Origin: Isoetes taiwanensis
Lineage: Eukaryota; Streptophyta; Lycopodiopsida; Isoetales; Isoetaceae
Reading direction: 5' to 3'
NCBI GenBank assembly: GCA_021234155.1
Contig: JAJEKV010000034.1
Coordinates: 14,060,671 to 14,124,670, forward strand
Length of the DNA: 64,000 nucleotides
A program made the position numbers and the translations under genes. Under the pieces are notes generated by a model. The model ran no database searches, was not told the DNA's origin, and saw only the letters and a list, made by a program, of their open reading frames with translations. Shown here one piece after another: positions 24,031 to 36,615 of the stretch. The number at the start of each line of letters is the position of its first letter. Position 1 is the stretch's first letter.

Positions 24031-24990
24031 GGAAACAAAAAAAGATGGGACAAACAATAGTGGGAATCCCATGGTGGTCGACTATAGCGCCTATCTATCC
24101 TACGGGCATAAAACATAAGGTTGTAGTGCAGGTTCAACTTCTGCATGTTTTCAAACTATCTATCTAAATTGATACGTCGAGTAGGCTTGGCAATTCTAAC
24201 CTTTAAACAAGCAAAGTTAGAAGGATTACGACGTTAATAACAAAAGGAAACAGTCCAGAAGTTAGCTTTGGAAATTTATATTGTTGCACATTCTAATTAA
24301 ACAGGCTAGGAGCCAAAGAAATAAATATAATAAAATAGGAACCCATTAATAAAAACGAGCTTCAAGTATATTTATATGTAAGTTGGCTTATAAGGACGAC
24401 ATGTAGCACATACCAAATATTTTTTGTCATCTATATGTTAGCATGTAGCATATACCAAATATTTTTCACTCATACTTGGAACGTGTAGTAAATACAATTT
24501 GGCAAACATTTGACATTTAACAAGTGAATTCCTATTATGTTGATTCTATTACCAATTATGTAGATGAGGGTTCTTATTGTTGAATAAGATGAGAAAGAAT
24601 GTAATTGTAGTATAAATAAGATAAGATAAGATGAATTTTTTAGATAAGGTAGAATACGAAGCACGTTTGGCATGAAAAACATCATATGGCCAATCACTCT
24701 CTTTCATAAACAATATTCATTATAGTCAAAGAATCTTAGAACATGTGTTTTTTTGTGTGTTTTTTTGGCTGCCGGGATAAATTTCTTGTACGCACTAGCT
24801 GGTTAGCTGAGGAGAAGAGCATCTCAAGCCCTAGGGGTAACTGGAATCATGGAAGTGATGAGTTTAACCCCTCTGCAATCAACGGCCAAGCAGCTCTGAT
24901 AATAAGGGACTGTCTCAGAAATCAAATGATCTTCTTCCTCATCAAAGGGGCAAGAATACCTAAGAGGGCCTTCCTGGTAGCACATAACAC
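24030..24990. other. intergenic AT-rich DNA
   Basis: No gene is visible. A short tandem duplication near 24395-24470 repeats ATGTAGCA(C/T)ATACCAAATA. Confidence 0.5.
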
Positions 24991-25055
24991 ATATACATGT
25001 GTGTCGGATTTCTCATATACATGTTGTTCAGATGATCCCTTAGGCCTGTGTACAG

Positions 25056-25732
25056 CATGGAATAAATTACTACTCCTATATTTTAGTGTAGCCAAAATAG
25101 GTTTAGCTAAACTACCTTCAAATTGGGGCTAGAAGTCTCTAACACTTGGCTAAACTAAATGGTTTTTCTCCATCACATTTTCTTGTTTTTGGCTAAACTT
25201 TCACAAAATGGAAAGGCAAATATTAGCCATCACGCTATAGTAATTTAAAAAAATCCAAGCATTTTGGCAAAGACATTGAATTTATTGTAAATACATAAAT
25301 CAGGAAACAAACATACATGAACATGTTCAAAAACCAAGAACAAAGGGGACTACATTGTTCCTTTCCCTCTAATGCTTCAACTTTGTACTTGGAACAAGAA
25401 AGAAAGTGGGAAAAAAGAAAAATAAAAAATAAAAATAAAAACCCTATTTGAAATTTCTTAAAGTTAGTACATACATTGGTGTTGAATTTCGGGCTAATCT
25501 ATCCATTTTTCCAAGCCCACTCTATCTTAGGTTTAGCTAATCAATGTCATGATGGATATGTCTGGAGGTAAAGGTTTGGCTATTCAACCTAAAAACTCAC
25601 TTGGGCGGCAAAAAAATTGGGCTAAAATTTTCTTCTTTTTGGGCATTTTTCCCATTTAGTTTAGCCATTTTTCTTGGCAAAACTGCTACAAAATAGCCAT
25701 TTGGCTAACCTTAGCCGTTATTTTATTCCATG
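25056..25732. mobile_element. hAT-like non-autonomous DNA transposon, 677 bp, 8-bp TSD
   Basis: The element begins CATGGAATAAATTA and ends with the inverse TATTTTATTCCATG (one indel between the arms). It is flanked on both sides by GTGTACAG (25048-25055 and 25733-25740), an 8-bp target-site duplication. The interior has no coding capacity but many TTTAGCTAA/TTAGCC/GGCTAAA words in both orientations, likely transposase-binding sites. It interrupts the fucosyltransferase reading frame precisely, and removing it plus one TSD restores homology. The 8-bp TSD fits the hAT superfamily. Confidence 0.85.
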
Positions 25733-26698
25733 GTGTACAGACATGCAATAAATACGTTTGTCACTCGCTTCTTCGATGTTTCATTGCCATTCATTGCAGC
25801 CGAGTTTAGGGTTCTTGGTATCAGCTCGTTTTCTGTTGCACACTTTGTAACCCTAGCGTTGATCACTGTATTCATTCCTTTGTAATGTGTTGCTCCATAT
25901 CTGTACCTCACCTGAATGCCTACTAACCTCTCTGCATTTTTTATATATAGCTCGTGAAATCTGTCTATCCTTTGCCACACTGAATCTGCAGGAAGCATCA
26001 CTGATCTAAGCATACGAGTCAGTGCCATCTTATCAGGAAATAGAGATTCTAGAATTGGTCTAAACGGCCGAGTAGCAAAGAGGCCTGGAAGAAAATACAG
26101 ACATCCACGGAAAAAGAGCCAAGGCACATCCTTGAGTACATCTTGTCCTGTGCTGCAGAAGAATCTGATATGAGGCTGCCATTCATCACTAAACTCAGCA
26201 GCATAAATTGAAGTGATCCTAGTCTTGTTTTTTGCTGCTTGATCCATGGCTTCAACAACTTGAGCTTGCCTAGTCCAGATCTGGGAATTGATTAATGAGT
26301 GATCATCCTCCATGAAGAACCTGTAAAAGGCTCACACATTATATCAGGTACAGATGTGCTTGCAGGTATGAGCAGCACCCTCTTTGTTAAGATTGCATAT
26401 AGCAGGCAAGAAGTGAACCACAGTACCCTGTTCCCAAGACCATAATACAAAGCAGGAACCACAAATTTACAATCTGAGATGCTGTTATTTTGGCTGTGGA
26501 AATACTGGCTCACATTCCCTACCTTTCTCATGCATCTGCTGTGTAGATTACTATACTCTCGATAGACTCTTTCCCAGTTTGGATTTTTCATTAAGATCTC
26601 TCCATGCTTTTTTTGCTGATATAAAGGATTCAATTTAAGTTATCTCTGCTTCTACATGGATGTTGTTCTTTCCATTTCTTCGTTTCCTCTTCATTATT

Positions 26699-27135
26699 GG
26701 AACTCCGTATATCTCAAGCGGGATGTGGGTTAATGTGGCCAAAAAATTTTGGGTTAATGTGGCCGTGCCACATTACTGGTTAATGTGGCCATCCGATATC
26801 AGCCAGGTGGTTAATGTGGCCAAAAAAGTGGTTAATGTGGCCAAAAAACCAGGCTTCAAACTGCGCGGCGGGGGCAAAAATTTCAATCGACTGGTTCTTT
26901 CTGCTCTATGGGCAGTTTGATTCGATCTAAAAACCATGCCAATCGCTTCATCTACCTCTTTTATGCTAGATCAGTGAAGAGAGGAAGAGATTTGAAGCAA
27001 AATGGAGCCGGATCGACCAAAAAACACCAAAAAACGCCCAAAACAGTTGGTTTTTGGGCTTCAAACCGCGCTGTTCTTCATGGCTGATACAGGCGGCCAC
27101 ATTAACCACATCCCGCTTGAGATATACGGCGTTCC
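26699..27135. mobile_element. Mutator-like MITE, 437 bp, 9-bp TSD
   Basis: Terminal inverted repeats of about 40 bp begin GGAAC(T/G)CCGTATATCTCAAG and continue through CGGGATGTGG and TTAATGTGGCC. TTCATTATT flanks both ends (26690-26698 and 27136-27144), and a 9-bp duplication is characteristic of Mutator-like elements. Inside the left end, GGTTAATGTGGCC occurs five times in direct orientation (26728, 26752, 26778, 26809, 26830) and once inverted in the right terminus. There is no coding capacity. It is inserted in the stem region of the fucosyltransferase pseudogene. Confidence 0.92.
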
Positions 27136-27351
27136 TTCATTATTGATCTCTATATCAGAAGCTGTCGATCTTAGTTCAGAGATCAGGTCTGTGACACCTT
27201 GTGGTATAGTCAGGATTTGAGCTTTATGACCGTTGCCATTCCCTCCAAGCAGCAGTAAAGGATCATTGTATAGAAATAGAACAAGAAAGATGATCGCACC
27301 AACAATTAATGGCATTGCAGACCACGTTGGATCTGGCGATAAGTGCTTCAT

Positions 27352-29815
27352 CCTGATACTGAGATTGCTAACCAACAGGAGATCAAAATTGTTAATTTTA
27401 TGTGCAGGTATATATCAAACAAGGGGCGCTTTTCTCCAACTCCGCAGATTTTCTCTTAGAATATGAGAAAAGAGGCAGCACAAGAAGATTTGCTAAAGTG
27501 TTGATGGAGGTTAGATGCACATACTGGTTCTAGAAATGACGCTAAAACGTGAAAAAGTGTTAATGCAATTGTATGCAATAAAGAAAGAATAAAGAAACAT
27601 TTAAGATAGACCATAATTAGACATGGAATGCAAGTATCACATATACAAATAATCAAGCATTTGAAAAGGAAAATGGCGGCATCAGATTCCCTAAGGTGGG
27701 AACGCGTATTTGTTTAAAACTTGCTTTCTTTGTTTTTTTTTTAGCACACCAGCCCTACTGGGCCTACAGTCTTTCTTGCAATTCTAGCCTATCCATGTAG
27801 CATCTCCACCTCAGCAAAAACTGATGCGGGGTTAGCTTCACTATTAGATCTTTTTTCAAGATCTAGGGCTAGCGAAATTAACAGGCCAAAATTATTAGAT
27901 CTTTTTTCTAGATCTAGGGCTAGCGAAATTAACAAGCCAAAATTAGGCCGGAGATGGAGAGGTCGCGGAATAACTTCTCACCTTATGCTAATCGAAGGAG
28001 ATCGATCCATTGATTTTTTTTTTCCCCCCCCCCCCACCTGTTTTTTCTCTGTTACGACTGGAAGCGTACTCACCGAAGCATTTCAGTTGCTTACAAGACT
28101 AATTCTAACAGGGCTTAGCAGTTTTTCAGATGATTTAGAGTTTAGTTGCAAGCAAAAGCGTGGATTTGTGCATAAAGGTGTTGTAAGCAAAAGCATGGAG
28201 TTGTGCATAAAGGTTTCACCATATAATCTTTGGCATTGTGCTTAAGCAGACAACGGTTGTTGGGGGCATTGTATTTTAGCAGAAAGTGGTTGTTGCAGGA
28301 CATTTGGCCTTGAAGGCAGCCATTTTTTAGAGAAGCAGAGTCGATTTTGAAGATCGTTTCAAAAAGGTAGGCAACTAGATGTAACAAGGGGGGAAAAAAA
28401 AGAATTATTGATGAAATTGAGAGAACAAAGCAGATTAGAGAAGAGCTAATATGGCAATGGAGCCAATTTGATGGAAGGAGACGGCAAATGATACTGGAAA
28501 GCAAGATAAGTAGTCAAAATCTGTGGATTCTCGGTACGTTGCCGAATTTGAATGCTTCGTCTTTTTTGTTGATCTTTAATTGTGCGCCTTTGTTGCCAAG
28601 GGTTTGAAGATTCCCGAGCTGAAAAAGTTTGGCAGATCCTGGCATGCAACAACCCCTTTTATTGAAGGCTTGCAGCATGCCATGCTATATAGGCTTAGAT
28701 ATTTGCGAGCTCTGTTGGTGCAACAATCCATTCTTTATATAACTTTTTCCTTATAAAGCTCTTTCTGTCGAGGTGCTTTCTTCCTTTTATAGAAGGGGCG
28801 CTTCATTTCATCTTATTTTCTTTTTGTTCTTCCAAAATTGTTAGCACTTGTGACAGATGATGAGCAGCATTTGCTTACTGTAGAAGGATGTTTTTAAATA
28901 CAAAAGTGCAAGCACTGGGTTCTTAATTGCAATTCATGTTGAAGAGAGATATTTTGGCATCGCATGTAGTTTTCTACATCACTCATGGCTATTCCGGCTT
29001 TATACTTTATGCTATCCGCCCAAATCCTTAATGTCCAAGCTTCATTTTTTCCTTGGTTCTATGATGACGAGTATGTACAGCACAAATAGCCTATGCCTTT
29101 CTAGCCTGACAAAAGAATAGTGTGTATGATTATTTTTTGTATCACCTTTTTGGACTTGAGAGTTAACCAACATTGTGCAATAGAAGTCTCTATATGATTG
29201 TGCTTGTACCATTTAGCTATTGATATTTTGTCAGGTGTGCATGTGGTCTGATGGTCCTAACGAGAAAGAGGTTGTGGACCGTTCAATGCAAAGACACAAT
29301 AATGACATTATTTGTAAGACCCTCTATGCAGGTAACATGCATTGCCAAGGGAGGTAACATGCATTGCCAAGGGAGGCTATGATGGAAAGGTTAGATTTTG
29401 ATTTAGAGAACTTGTTGCTCCTCTCGGATTTCGTATTGGCATCATATATTCTCAATTAAGTTAAGAGTTCACAGATTATTGCATGGAAACTTGATGGCAC
29501 ATTTTGGTGTAAACTCTTTCTGCCACTTTCAAAAGATGGAAAACCGAAGGCTATAAATTACCTCCTTCAACTTCCACAGGCGTTTTACAACTGCTGTTTA
29601 AAACTATATCAGATAGAGTTATTTTTTTGGTAAAATAGTCAACAGTTTGATTTCTTATACTATGGAGCTATAAATTAGAAACTTCCTTTTCATCTCTAGT
29701 TTTGGCAATGTTCATGGCCTCATTACTCAAGAATAGAGAAACAAAGAAATGAAGAAAGAAATAAGCAAGATTTATTAATGTCTGCTAGAGTCCTGCAATC
29801 ATTTCTTAGGGCAAA
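27352..29815. other. intergenic DNA upstream of the fucosyltransferase pseudogene
   Basis: No gene is visible. Two tandem duplications occur: a 52-bp unit at 27843-27945 containing GATCTAGGGCTAGCGAAATT, and a 25-bp unit at 29330-29378 containing GGTAACATGCATTGCCAAGG. Confidence 0.5.
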
Positions 29816-29820
29816 TTCTT

Positions 29821-31655
29821 TTCTTTTTTTTTTTTTTTGAAGAACGACAAACTTTATTGAAACTCCAAGCCAAAAGCAAAATACACATGCAGAGGCGGGA
29901 ATAAAATCTCAGAGGATAATCATGATCCACTGAGTAGAACCATCAGTCTATGCATAAGACAACACACTCAAATAGGACTCAAATATTAACTGTCGCTTGG
30001 CAGGAGCAAGCGAAGAGCAATGGTCAGCCTTAGCGATTCTAGCTTGTGCGTCCTGGAGGACAACTGCAGGAGGAATATCCAAACCCTGAAAGATATACAG
30101 TCTTCTGCGCTTCCAGATGGACCACAACAACCATCCTGATGCTATATGAAATGCTTGGCTCCGCAACTTATTCCAAGTATCTGGATAAATAGCCAGAAGC
30201 ACTTGCTGACTTGTTAATGTCACGTGAAAAAGAGAAAGCAACCAAGACCAAACAGGCTGGAGATGATCACATAAAAAGAAACAATGCTTAATGGTCTCGT
30301 CCCTTTGGCTTGCACAATGGGCAGAGTACTGACACTCGAGGATCAAATCTATGGACAAGCACATTTACACGAGGGCATCTATGAAGAATTTGCCACCAAA
30401 GCACAGCCACCTTAGGATGGAGTAGTTTATCCCAAGCCCAAGTCCACATACGTCTCCAACTAGGAGGCGAGAGCTGAAGGGACCACCTAGTGGATGGCGG
30501 AAGGATATCACCATTGACAAGCAGCCTATACATAGAGTTCACAAGCTATGCTCGTGAACACTCTGGTGGGAAACCCACATGCACCCTTCAATAGCCTCTA
30601 GAGCAACCAATGGCAGAGTACTAGCAACCTTTTGCCAAATCGGCTATCGCATCGAGACAATGAGAATTTTGTTTGAAAGATTTGCCATGTCGCTAACTGG
30701 CCAGAATCATACCATGCCGCAACTATCAAGATTCCTGCTAACCTCCAGCGCCGTTGAGTTAATGGATGAACTAAGGCACAAAGTGGAAGATTATTTTCCA
30801 CATGTATCCACCAACAAGGGGCACTCAACTGATGACATGCAGCAAGATCAGTACGAAATAAAGTCTGTATTGTCTCCCAAGGCTCCAGAAGATTATTTTC
30901 CACAGGTATCCACCGACAAGGAGCACTCAACTGATGACATGCAGAAGATCAATACGAAATAAAGTCCGTATTGTCTCCCAAGACTCCTGCAAGCCTTTCA
31001 AAAAAGGGGAGGCATTAAGAAAAGGGCGAAGTTGATAAAAGAGACCCCAAGGAAGAAGCAGTTTTAATGAAGCTTTCCCAAAAGGAACACAATGTGCAAG
31101 TGACTGCTTCACCAACTGCACTCCAGGTGAGTCAACCATATCCTTAAGGATCCTCCAAATGAACTTAGTCTTTAGAATCTTACTCTGCAGATGGAAGTCT
31201 GTCATACCCAAACCACCTGCAAATTTTGGCCTGGTGCGTTTGGACCATGCAACCTTGACCACAACATGCTTCTCAGTCCCACCCCAAATAAAATTACGGA
31301 TAATGGTAACAATCACCTGAAATTTTGACTGAGAAGCCAGAAGGGCAGAGGCCATATAGACGTGGGAATTACTGAAAACATGCTTAGCAACAGTTATTCG
31401 TGCTGGCAGAGAGAGCTTAGCAGTACTCCACCAAAACAAATGCTTTGGCAACCCTTCTATGATAATATCACAAGCATCGGAGATAGAAATATGAATGCCC
31501 ACAGGAATACCAAGAAGTTTAGTAGCCTTCCCATGAGGAAGCACCTTCCAAGGAAAATCCACAACACAAGGAGGCACTACCCCATCAAGCGTCTATAATG
31601 CAGAACACTATGCCAACCAACCAGAACTCCAGATGCAAATTCTGTAGAAAGTAAC
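29821..31655 (-). mobile_element. LINE copy A, 5'-truncated, with zf-RVT end and poly(A) tail
   Basis: On the minus strand the order is the end of a reverse-transcriptase ORF (VDFPWKVLPHGKATKLLGIP, LSLPARITVAKHVFSNSHVY, FIWGG, KFAGGLGMTDFHLQSKILKT; 30927-31600), then a zf-RVT-like region with VLCPLCKPK and AHCASQRDETIKHCFF (29948-30542). It ends with GTTCTTCAAAAA and an A-tract (29823-29840 as T). Stops interrupt the frame. A 102-bp in-frame tandem duplication lies at 30786-30990. The 5' end is lost near 31650, at the ASG residue block after the RT palm. Confidence 0.88.
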
Positions 31656-31689
31656 TAAGCTTTGTGATCATTTGAGATCCTACACTTGC

Positions 31690-33410
31690 TTTCCTTTTTC
31701 TTTTTCTTTTTTTTTGAAGAACGTGTTTTACTTCATATTATACACTCAAAATATTACAAAGTACTTCCAGAAGTAAGAAATGTCCCTGAAGCATCAATCA
31801 CTTTTAGATGATCACTCCATATTGGAAGTTTAATACGATCAGGCCAATTGGAGATCTGAAAGCAATTATACAACTTCTTACAAATTTCTTGAAGTACCAC
31901 CTGAGAAGAAATATGCTTATCATAAAAGACCTTTCTTCGCCTTCGCTTCCATACACTCCATATTAGCCAAGACTTTGCCATGTGAAATGCAATCCTTTTA
32001 GAAGCAGTCCACTGATTTGGATAAATACCCAAAAGAAAGTGCTGACTATCCAAAGATACTCCAAAAAGAGAATGCAGCCAGGACCTAAGACTACTCAGCT
32101 CTGCACACAAATATAAACAATGCTCCAATGTTTCAATGCACCGCTCACACATTGGGCAAAGTGGGCTTACTCCCGGCTTAAAGTGATGAACCATCTCATT
32201 AACTCTCAAAGAGCGATGAATCACCTGCCAAAGTAAAACATTTACCTTTGGAGGATTCTATTTAGACCAAACAAGGTTCCAGATGGATTGCCATTGAGAA
32301 GGCAAAGTCTGTAAGTGCCATTTTTGAGAAGGTGATAAAGTACTTGAGGATGTAAGCAATCTGTAGCATGAACTTACTAGCTTCTTGCCTTCTTTAATAT
32401 CTTGAACAAAGTTCCAGCATCTCTGGTCACCAACCTTCTTAATTAAAGGAAGAGCACTTGCTACATAAGACCATATACTGATATCTTTATCCAACAACCC
32501 ATATTTCTCCTGAAACCATTGCCAAGGAGCAATGTCAATACCAAAATACCACTGTTCAATAGAAATAATACCTGCTCTCCTCCACCTTGCTTGGGAATGC
32601 GCATGCATAAATTCTACAACTGGGTGTAGTTGTCCATGAGTATACAAAGGCAACCACAGAAAGGGGGAAGATGCCTGAAGACAAGCTTCCCAATCAAATG
32701 TAATCACTTGCTGGACTACCTTCCAGGCACGAAGCAAGCCTTTCAGTACTGGTGAGGCATGTGAATAAGCTTTCAATGGATATAACAATGCCCAAGGGAG
32801 CTCAATTCTCACACCTCGCTTATGAAAAACCATACACTTCTTTACTGATTGTTTAAGTAACTTCATACCTGGTGATGCACAATCATCTTTCAACAAACTG
32901 AACAATAGCTTAGAAGCTAAGACCTTACCCTGTAAAGAAAGATCCAACATACCAAGTCCTCCTTGTTGTTTAAACAACATACATTTCTTCCACGCCACCT
33001 TCACAGTGCCTCCTTTATCAGTACACCAGACAAAATCTCTTACAATCTTTTTTATCTCTGCAAACTTAGAAGCTGGAGCCAATAGAACCGAAACCAAATA
33101 AATATGCGTATTGTTCAATACTGACTTAGCTACTTGAATTCTACCTGCCAAGGATAACTTTGAACCTCTCCACCAAATCAGTTGCCTTTGTAAATTTAAG
33201 ATAATTTCATCCCATGCTTCATTCATGTCAATATCTAGACCAAAAGGGACTCCTAGAAGCTTTGTCTTTGCAGATGGTACAACCACCTTCCAGGCATACT
33301 CATCTAAAAAATGCGGAACTGCTTCCTTCCCCACCCATAAAGCACTACACTTAGCCCAATTAAGGAGACAACCAGATGCAATTGAAAATATATATATATC
33401 TTTTTCTTTT
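31690..33410 (-). mobile_element. LINE copy B, 5'-truncated, same family as copy A
   Basis: A 400-codon frame (33460-32258) and a 156-codon frame (32224-31754) on the minus strand give IASGCLLNWAKCSALWVG, KLLGVPFGLDIDMNEAWDEI, KLSLAGRIQVAKSVLNNTHI, FVWCTDKGGTVKVAWKK, QQGGLGMLDLSLQGKVL and a zf-RVT-like tail with SPLCPMCERCIETLEHCLYL. The 3' end reads ACGTTCTTCAAAAAAA followed by A-rich sequence, like copy A. It lies head to tail with copy A, about 35 bp apart. One frame break separates the two ORFs. Endonuclease and the RT catalytic centre are absent. Confidence 0.9.
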
Positions 33411-33479
33411 TTGAAAGCCTGTACTTGCTTTTGTTTTAAGAGTCTTTTATTCTTAAACATTTCATTTTGAAATTTGTAG

Positions 33480-36267
33480 GATGGATTATACCACTTAGCA
33501 ACTTAAAATTAAAAGAATAGAATAGATCCAAATCATTTCCACATATTTGAACGAGTCTAGATGAATCTTCACAAGGGAACCACCAACATAATTAGATATA
33601 TGATACATATGTACATAATAATATAGTGTTCATGATGGATCTAGCATGTTTATAAGAAGTGTGAAGAAAAGAGATATCTTAGTACGCTGATGTTTCCTTT
33701 CAGGACAAGATATTGGTTGGTTCTGTATCTGATGGTGCGAGTCTCTGATGTCGAACAATACGATTTCACCGTTCATTTATTCAGCTGTAAAAAATCAATA
33801 TCTTTTAGTAAAATTGGTTGAAAGGCATGGAGTGTTATAGTAATAAGCATCTAAACTAGAGTATTTACAACTGCATCATGACATTGCAGGCAGGGTAACA
33901 AAGACACCACATCTTCTTCAGGACATGCCAATCTGTGGGGATTCTTAGTCTACACATTTGATAATTTTGGTAGAATTAAAAGCCTTTCCAGAGCCAATTT
34001 GGCAGTTACAACTGAAAACCGTCCTTAGAAACGATTTCTCAAAATGTTGCACAACCTCATTTACACAATGGTTCTGTTATGATGTAGAGAATTTGGGAAG
34101 AGTAGAGCTTTGTGAGACAATACAAATTTTATTCTCAAAAAGATCCATAGTAATGCTCCCCTTGTATACCAAGGACTGGACTAAAGCTAGAACTTTAGGC
34201 AGTGGGAATGCAGATAAAATAGTTCTATGTACATTTTTAACACCTTCAAGCAATGAAAAATAACAATATGCAAAGCTAGTACTATCAAAAGGTATTTTAC
34301 ACAGTTATGCTCTACAAAACAATAATTTGGATGCATGTCTTGAGCCAACAAAGTTGTTGCCACCATTGTTGCAGTATTAAAAAACATGAGCTTTATTGTT
34401 AAATCAATTGATATATAATAGAACAATGTGGAAATAACAGATTGAAAGTCGGCACCAACAAACACGTTCAATTCACACGTTTGGCTCAAGCCTAAAGAAA
34501 TCTTGTAGGCAGAAGTCCACTTCTTATATGCAATTGTGTATTTCTGTTCCTGTTATTCAAGTAGCTCATTACCACCCCAGCAGATTCTAATATTTAAAGT
34601 TTATTTTGCTATAATGTCAATCACTTTATACATCTGTCTTGCTAGAGGTCTGAAGTAGTGCCAAGAACTATAGTTGTACTCCATGGTCGTAATAGATAAA
34701 TATACATGAGAAACTTCTGCCAATGACTTTGTTGACATAATTAAATATACATGAGAAAATATTGCCAATGACTTTGTTGACATCATTCAGTTTGAACAAA
34801 TGTAAAATATCCTACATGTGGTTCTACACATGTTTTTTGTTCAATGATGTGACAAAAAACGTATCACATGCACATCAACTATGCAAAATCACATAAGCTA
34901 ATGGAGGTCCTTCAAACTGCTACCTCAAAAAGCAAAAACAAACACAATAAACAAAAAAGCCATAAAAGTATATGAATAACCATAAATCTAACAAATTTTA
35001 CCTTGGCAAAGTCTTGTTGTGTGCCTCTTGCTAGTTTTTGTTATTTTTTTTCTTTTTTTTTGCCCTTATGTTATAGAACATCCTTGAGTTTTGTTTGTTT
35101 CATAGGCTGCCCTATAAATTCATATCTAAACTATATAATTGTTATAGGCAAGATACCTTTAGAATATTATCTTTTATTCTTTCTTATTTAATTGACATGT
35201 TTCTAAGTCTGTCTAGAGGAAAAAATCAGGAAATAACTTGCATTAAAAATTGAGAATTAGAAGGGCCCCTGCTTTTCGCCCACTACCAGAGATGGCTTCT
35301 AATCCTTGTGTTATTGCGTCTGGTGCAAAAGGTAAGGCCGCCACTGTTGAATCGAGAACAGATGCTTCAAGGATCTGTTGCGCTTTGTTCAATATTGGGG
35401 TTTGAAATAATCCATGCGCTCTGTTCAATAATCCAGTCGCCCTCGAGTCTTATAATTCATTGTTGAATCTTATATTGCACTGGAGGCAGGTCTTATATCC
35501 TGCCATTGAATCAGGGCAGGTCATAGATGCTGGACCTGGTCATTCTCTCCTTGTTACTCAGAAGCTCCAGATTTGCAACAAAAGACTCGATTTATAGCCT
35601 CGTCTCCTGATCATTCCGGTGATTCAAGGAAACTTCGAGATCTTTGGCTTGCGGATTGTTTTGTGGAGCAAAATGCTATTCCCTATTTCTGGCAAAATCT
35701 TCGAAAGCAGTAACATCAAAGCTCCGCCACTTGCAGGGCTTCTACTGGCTCACAGAATGGAAGCAATCTAGGATTTGGCATAGTATTTGTGATAGACGAT
35801 GCCCTAATGAAAAGCTCAAATCTTGCCTGATGAATCATCTGATTTCTTGATCCCACAAACAATCCCAGTGCCGGATCTTCTTCCTTTAACTCAAGTTTGT
35901 TTTCTGCAAACTAACTTCTGTGCTGCTTGAAGCAATTTGGTACGACAAATTTCTTTACAATAGTTTTAGGTATTATGAACCCAAGGCTGAAAAATCTGGT
36001 GCCAGCTATGTTGATCTAACTAAACTTGCAAAATAAACCCAGTTTAAAATTGTAAATGGAGACATTCAGAAAAAAACAATAGGGGAAAACTGGCCCCGTA
36101 AGACCTTAGCTTCAATAATAAGTCGGGCGGGGACTTGAAGATGAAAAGCTTAATGCCTACAGAGAGTAAGCAACATTGCAGTTCTGCAAATGTGGGGGCA
36201 TGAAAGACAACTTCGACAGCCAACTAGACAGCTTTGGTATGTATGTCAGTGTGTGCCTGCATGCATG

Positions 36268-36301
<34 letters not shown>

Positions 36302-36590
36302 TTTTTAATTATTATAGTAAACTCAGAAATATCTTGAGTTCCAGATATCCTAATTCGGCCTTGCCTTGCTTGAATCATTTACGTTGTGGTATCCTTGCAC
36401 ACAAAAGGTCTCAACATTTATCTGCCGTGAATAAGATTCCTATAAATGTTGGATGCATCAAAGAAGGGCAATATATATAAATTCACATATTTGGCATCAA
36501 GTTAATCAAAGATTTTGCATAATAATTGATCTCCTTTGCATCAGAGCTGAATTGAATTGTGTGAACACAATTCACAAATAAAAAAAGCAA
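33480..36590. other. intergenic DNA
   Basis: No coding region is supported. It contains a 52-bp tandem duplication at 34689-34787 (GCCAATGACTTTGTTGACAT) and a (GT)n microsatellite at 36269-36298 followed by a T-tract. Confidence 0.5.
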
Positions 36591-36615
36591 GAAACACTTT
36601 CATGCTTCAAAATGA

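Larger units (their letters stand above)
24990..27351 (-). pseudogene. xyloglucan-type alpha-fucosyltransferase (GT37) pseudogene, split by two transposons
   Basis: From an ATG at 27351 the minus strand reads a type II membrane anchor (SAMPLIVGAIIFLVLFLY) and stem, ending at a transposon at 27135. Beyond it the coding sequence resumes at 26689. A small frame shift near 26630 leads into NWERVYREYSNLHSRC, CKFVVPALYYGLGNRVLWFT, LLYAILTKRVLLIP and CEPFTGSSW. A second frame change near 26310 leads into QPHIRFFCSTGQDVLKDVPW, PILESLFPDK and ERLVGIQVRYRYG. At 25733 a second transposon interrupts after FIACLYT, and GLRDHLNNMYMRNPT continues on its far side (25005-25055). GLGNR and CEPF-GSSW are GT37 hallmarks. 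Such Golgi enzymes add L-fucose to xyloglucan or arabinogalactan side chains. The carboxy-terminal catalytic end beyond NNMY is lost. It is a pseudogene by at least four lesions. Confidence 0.85.
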
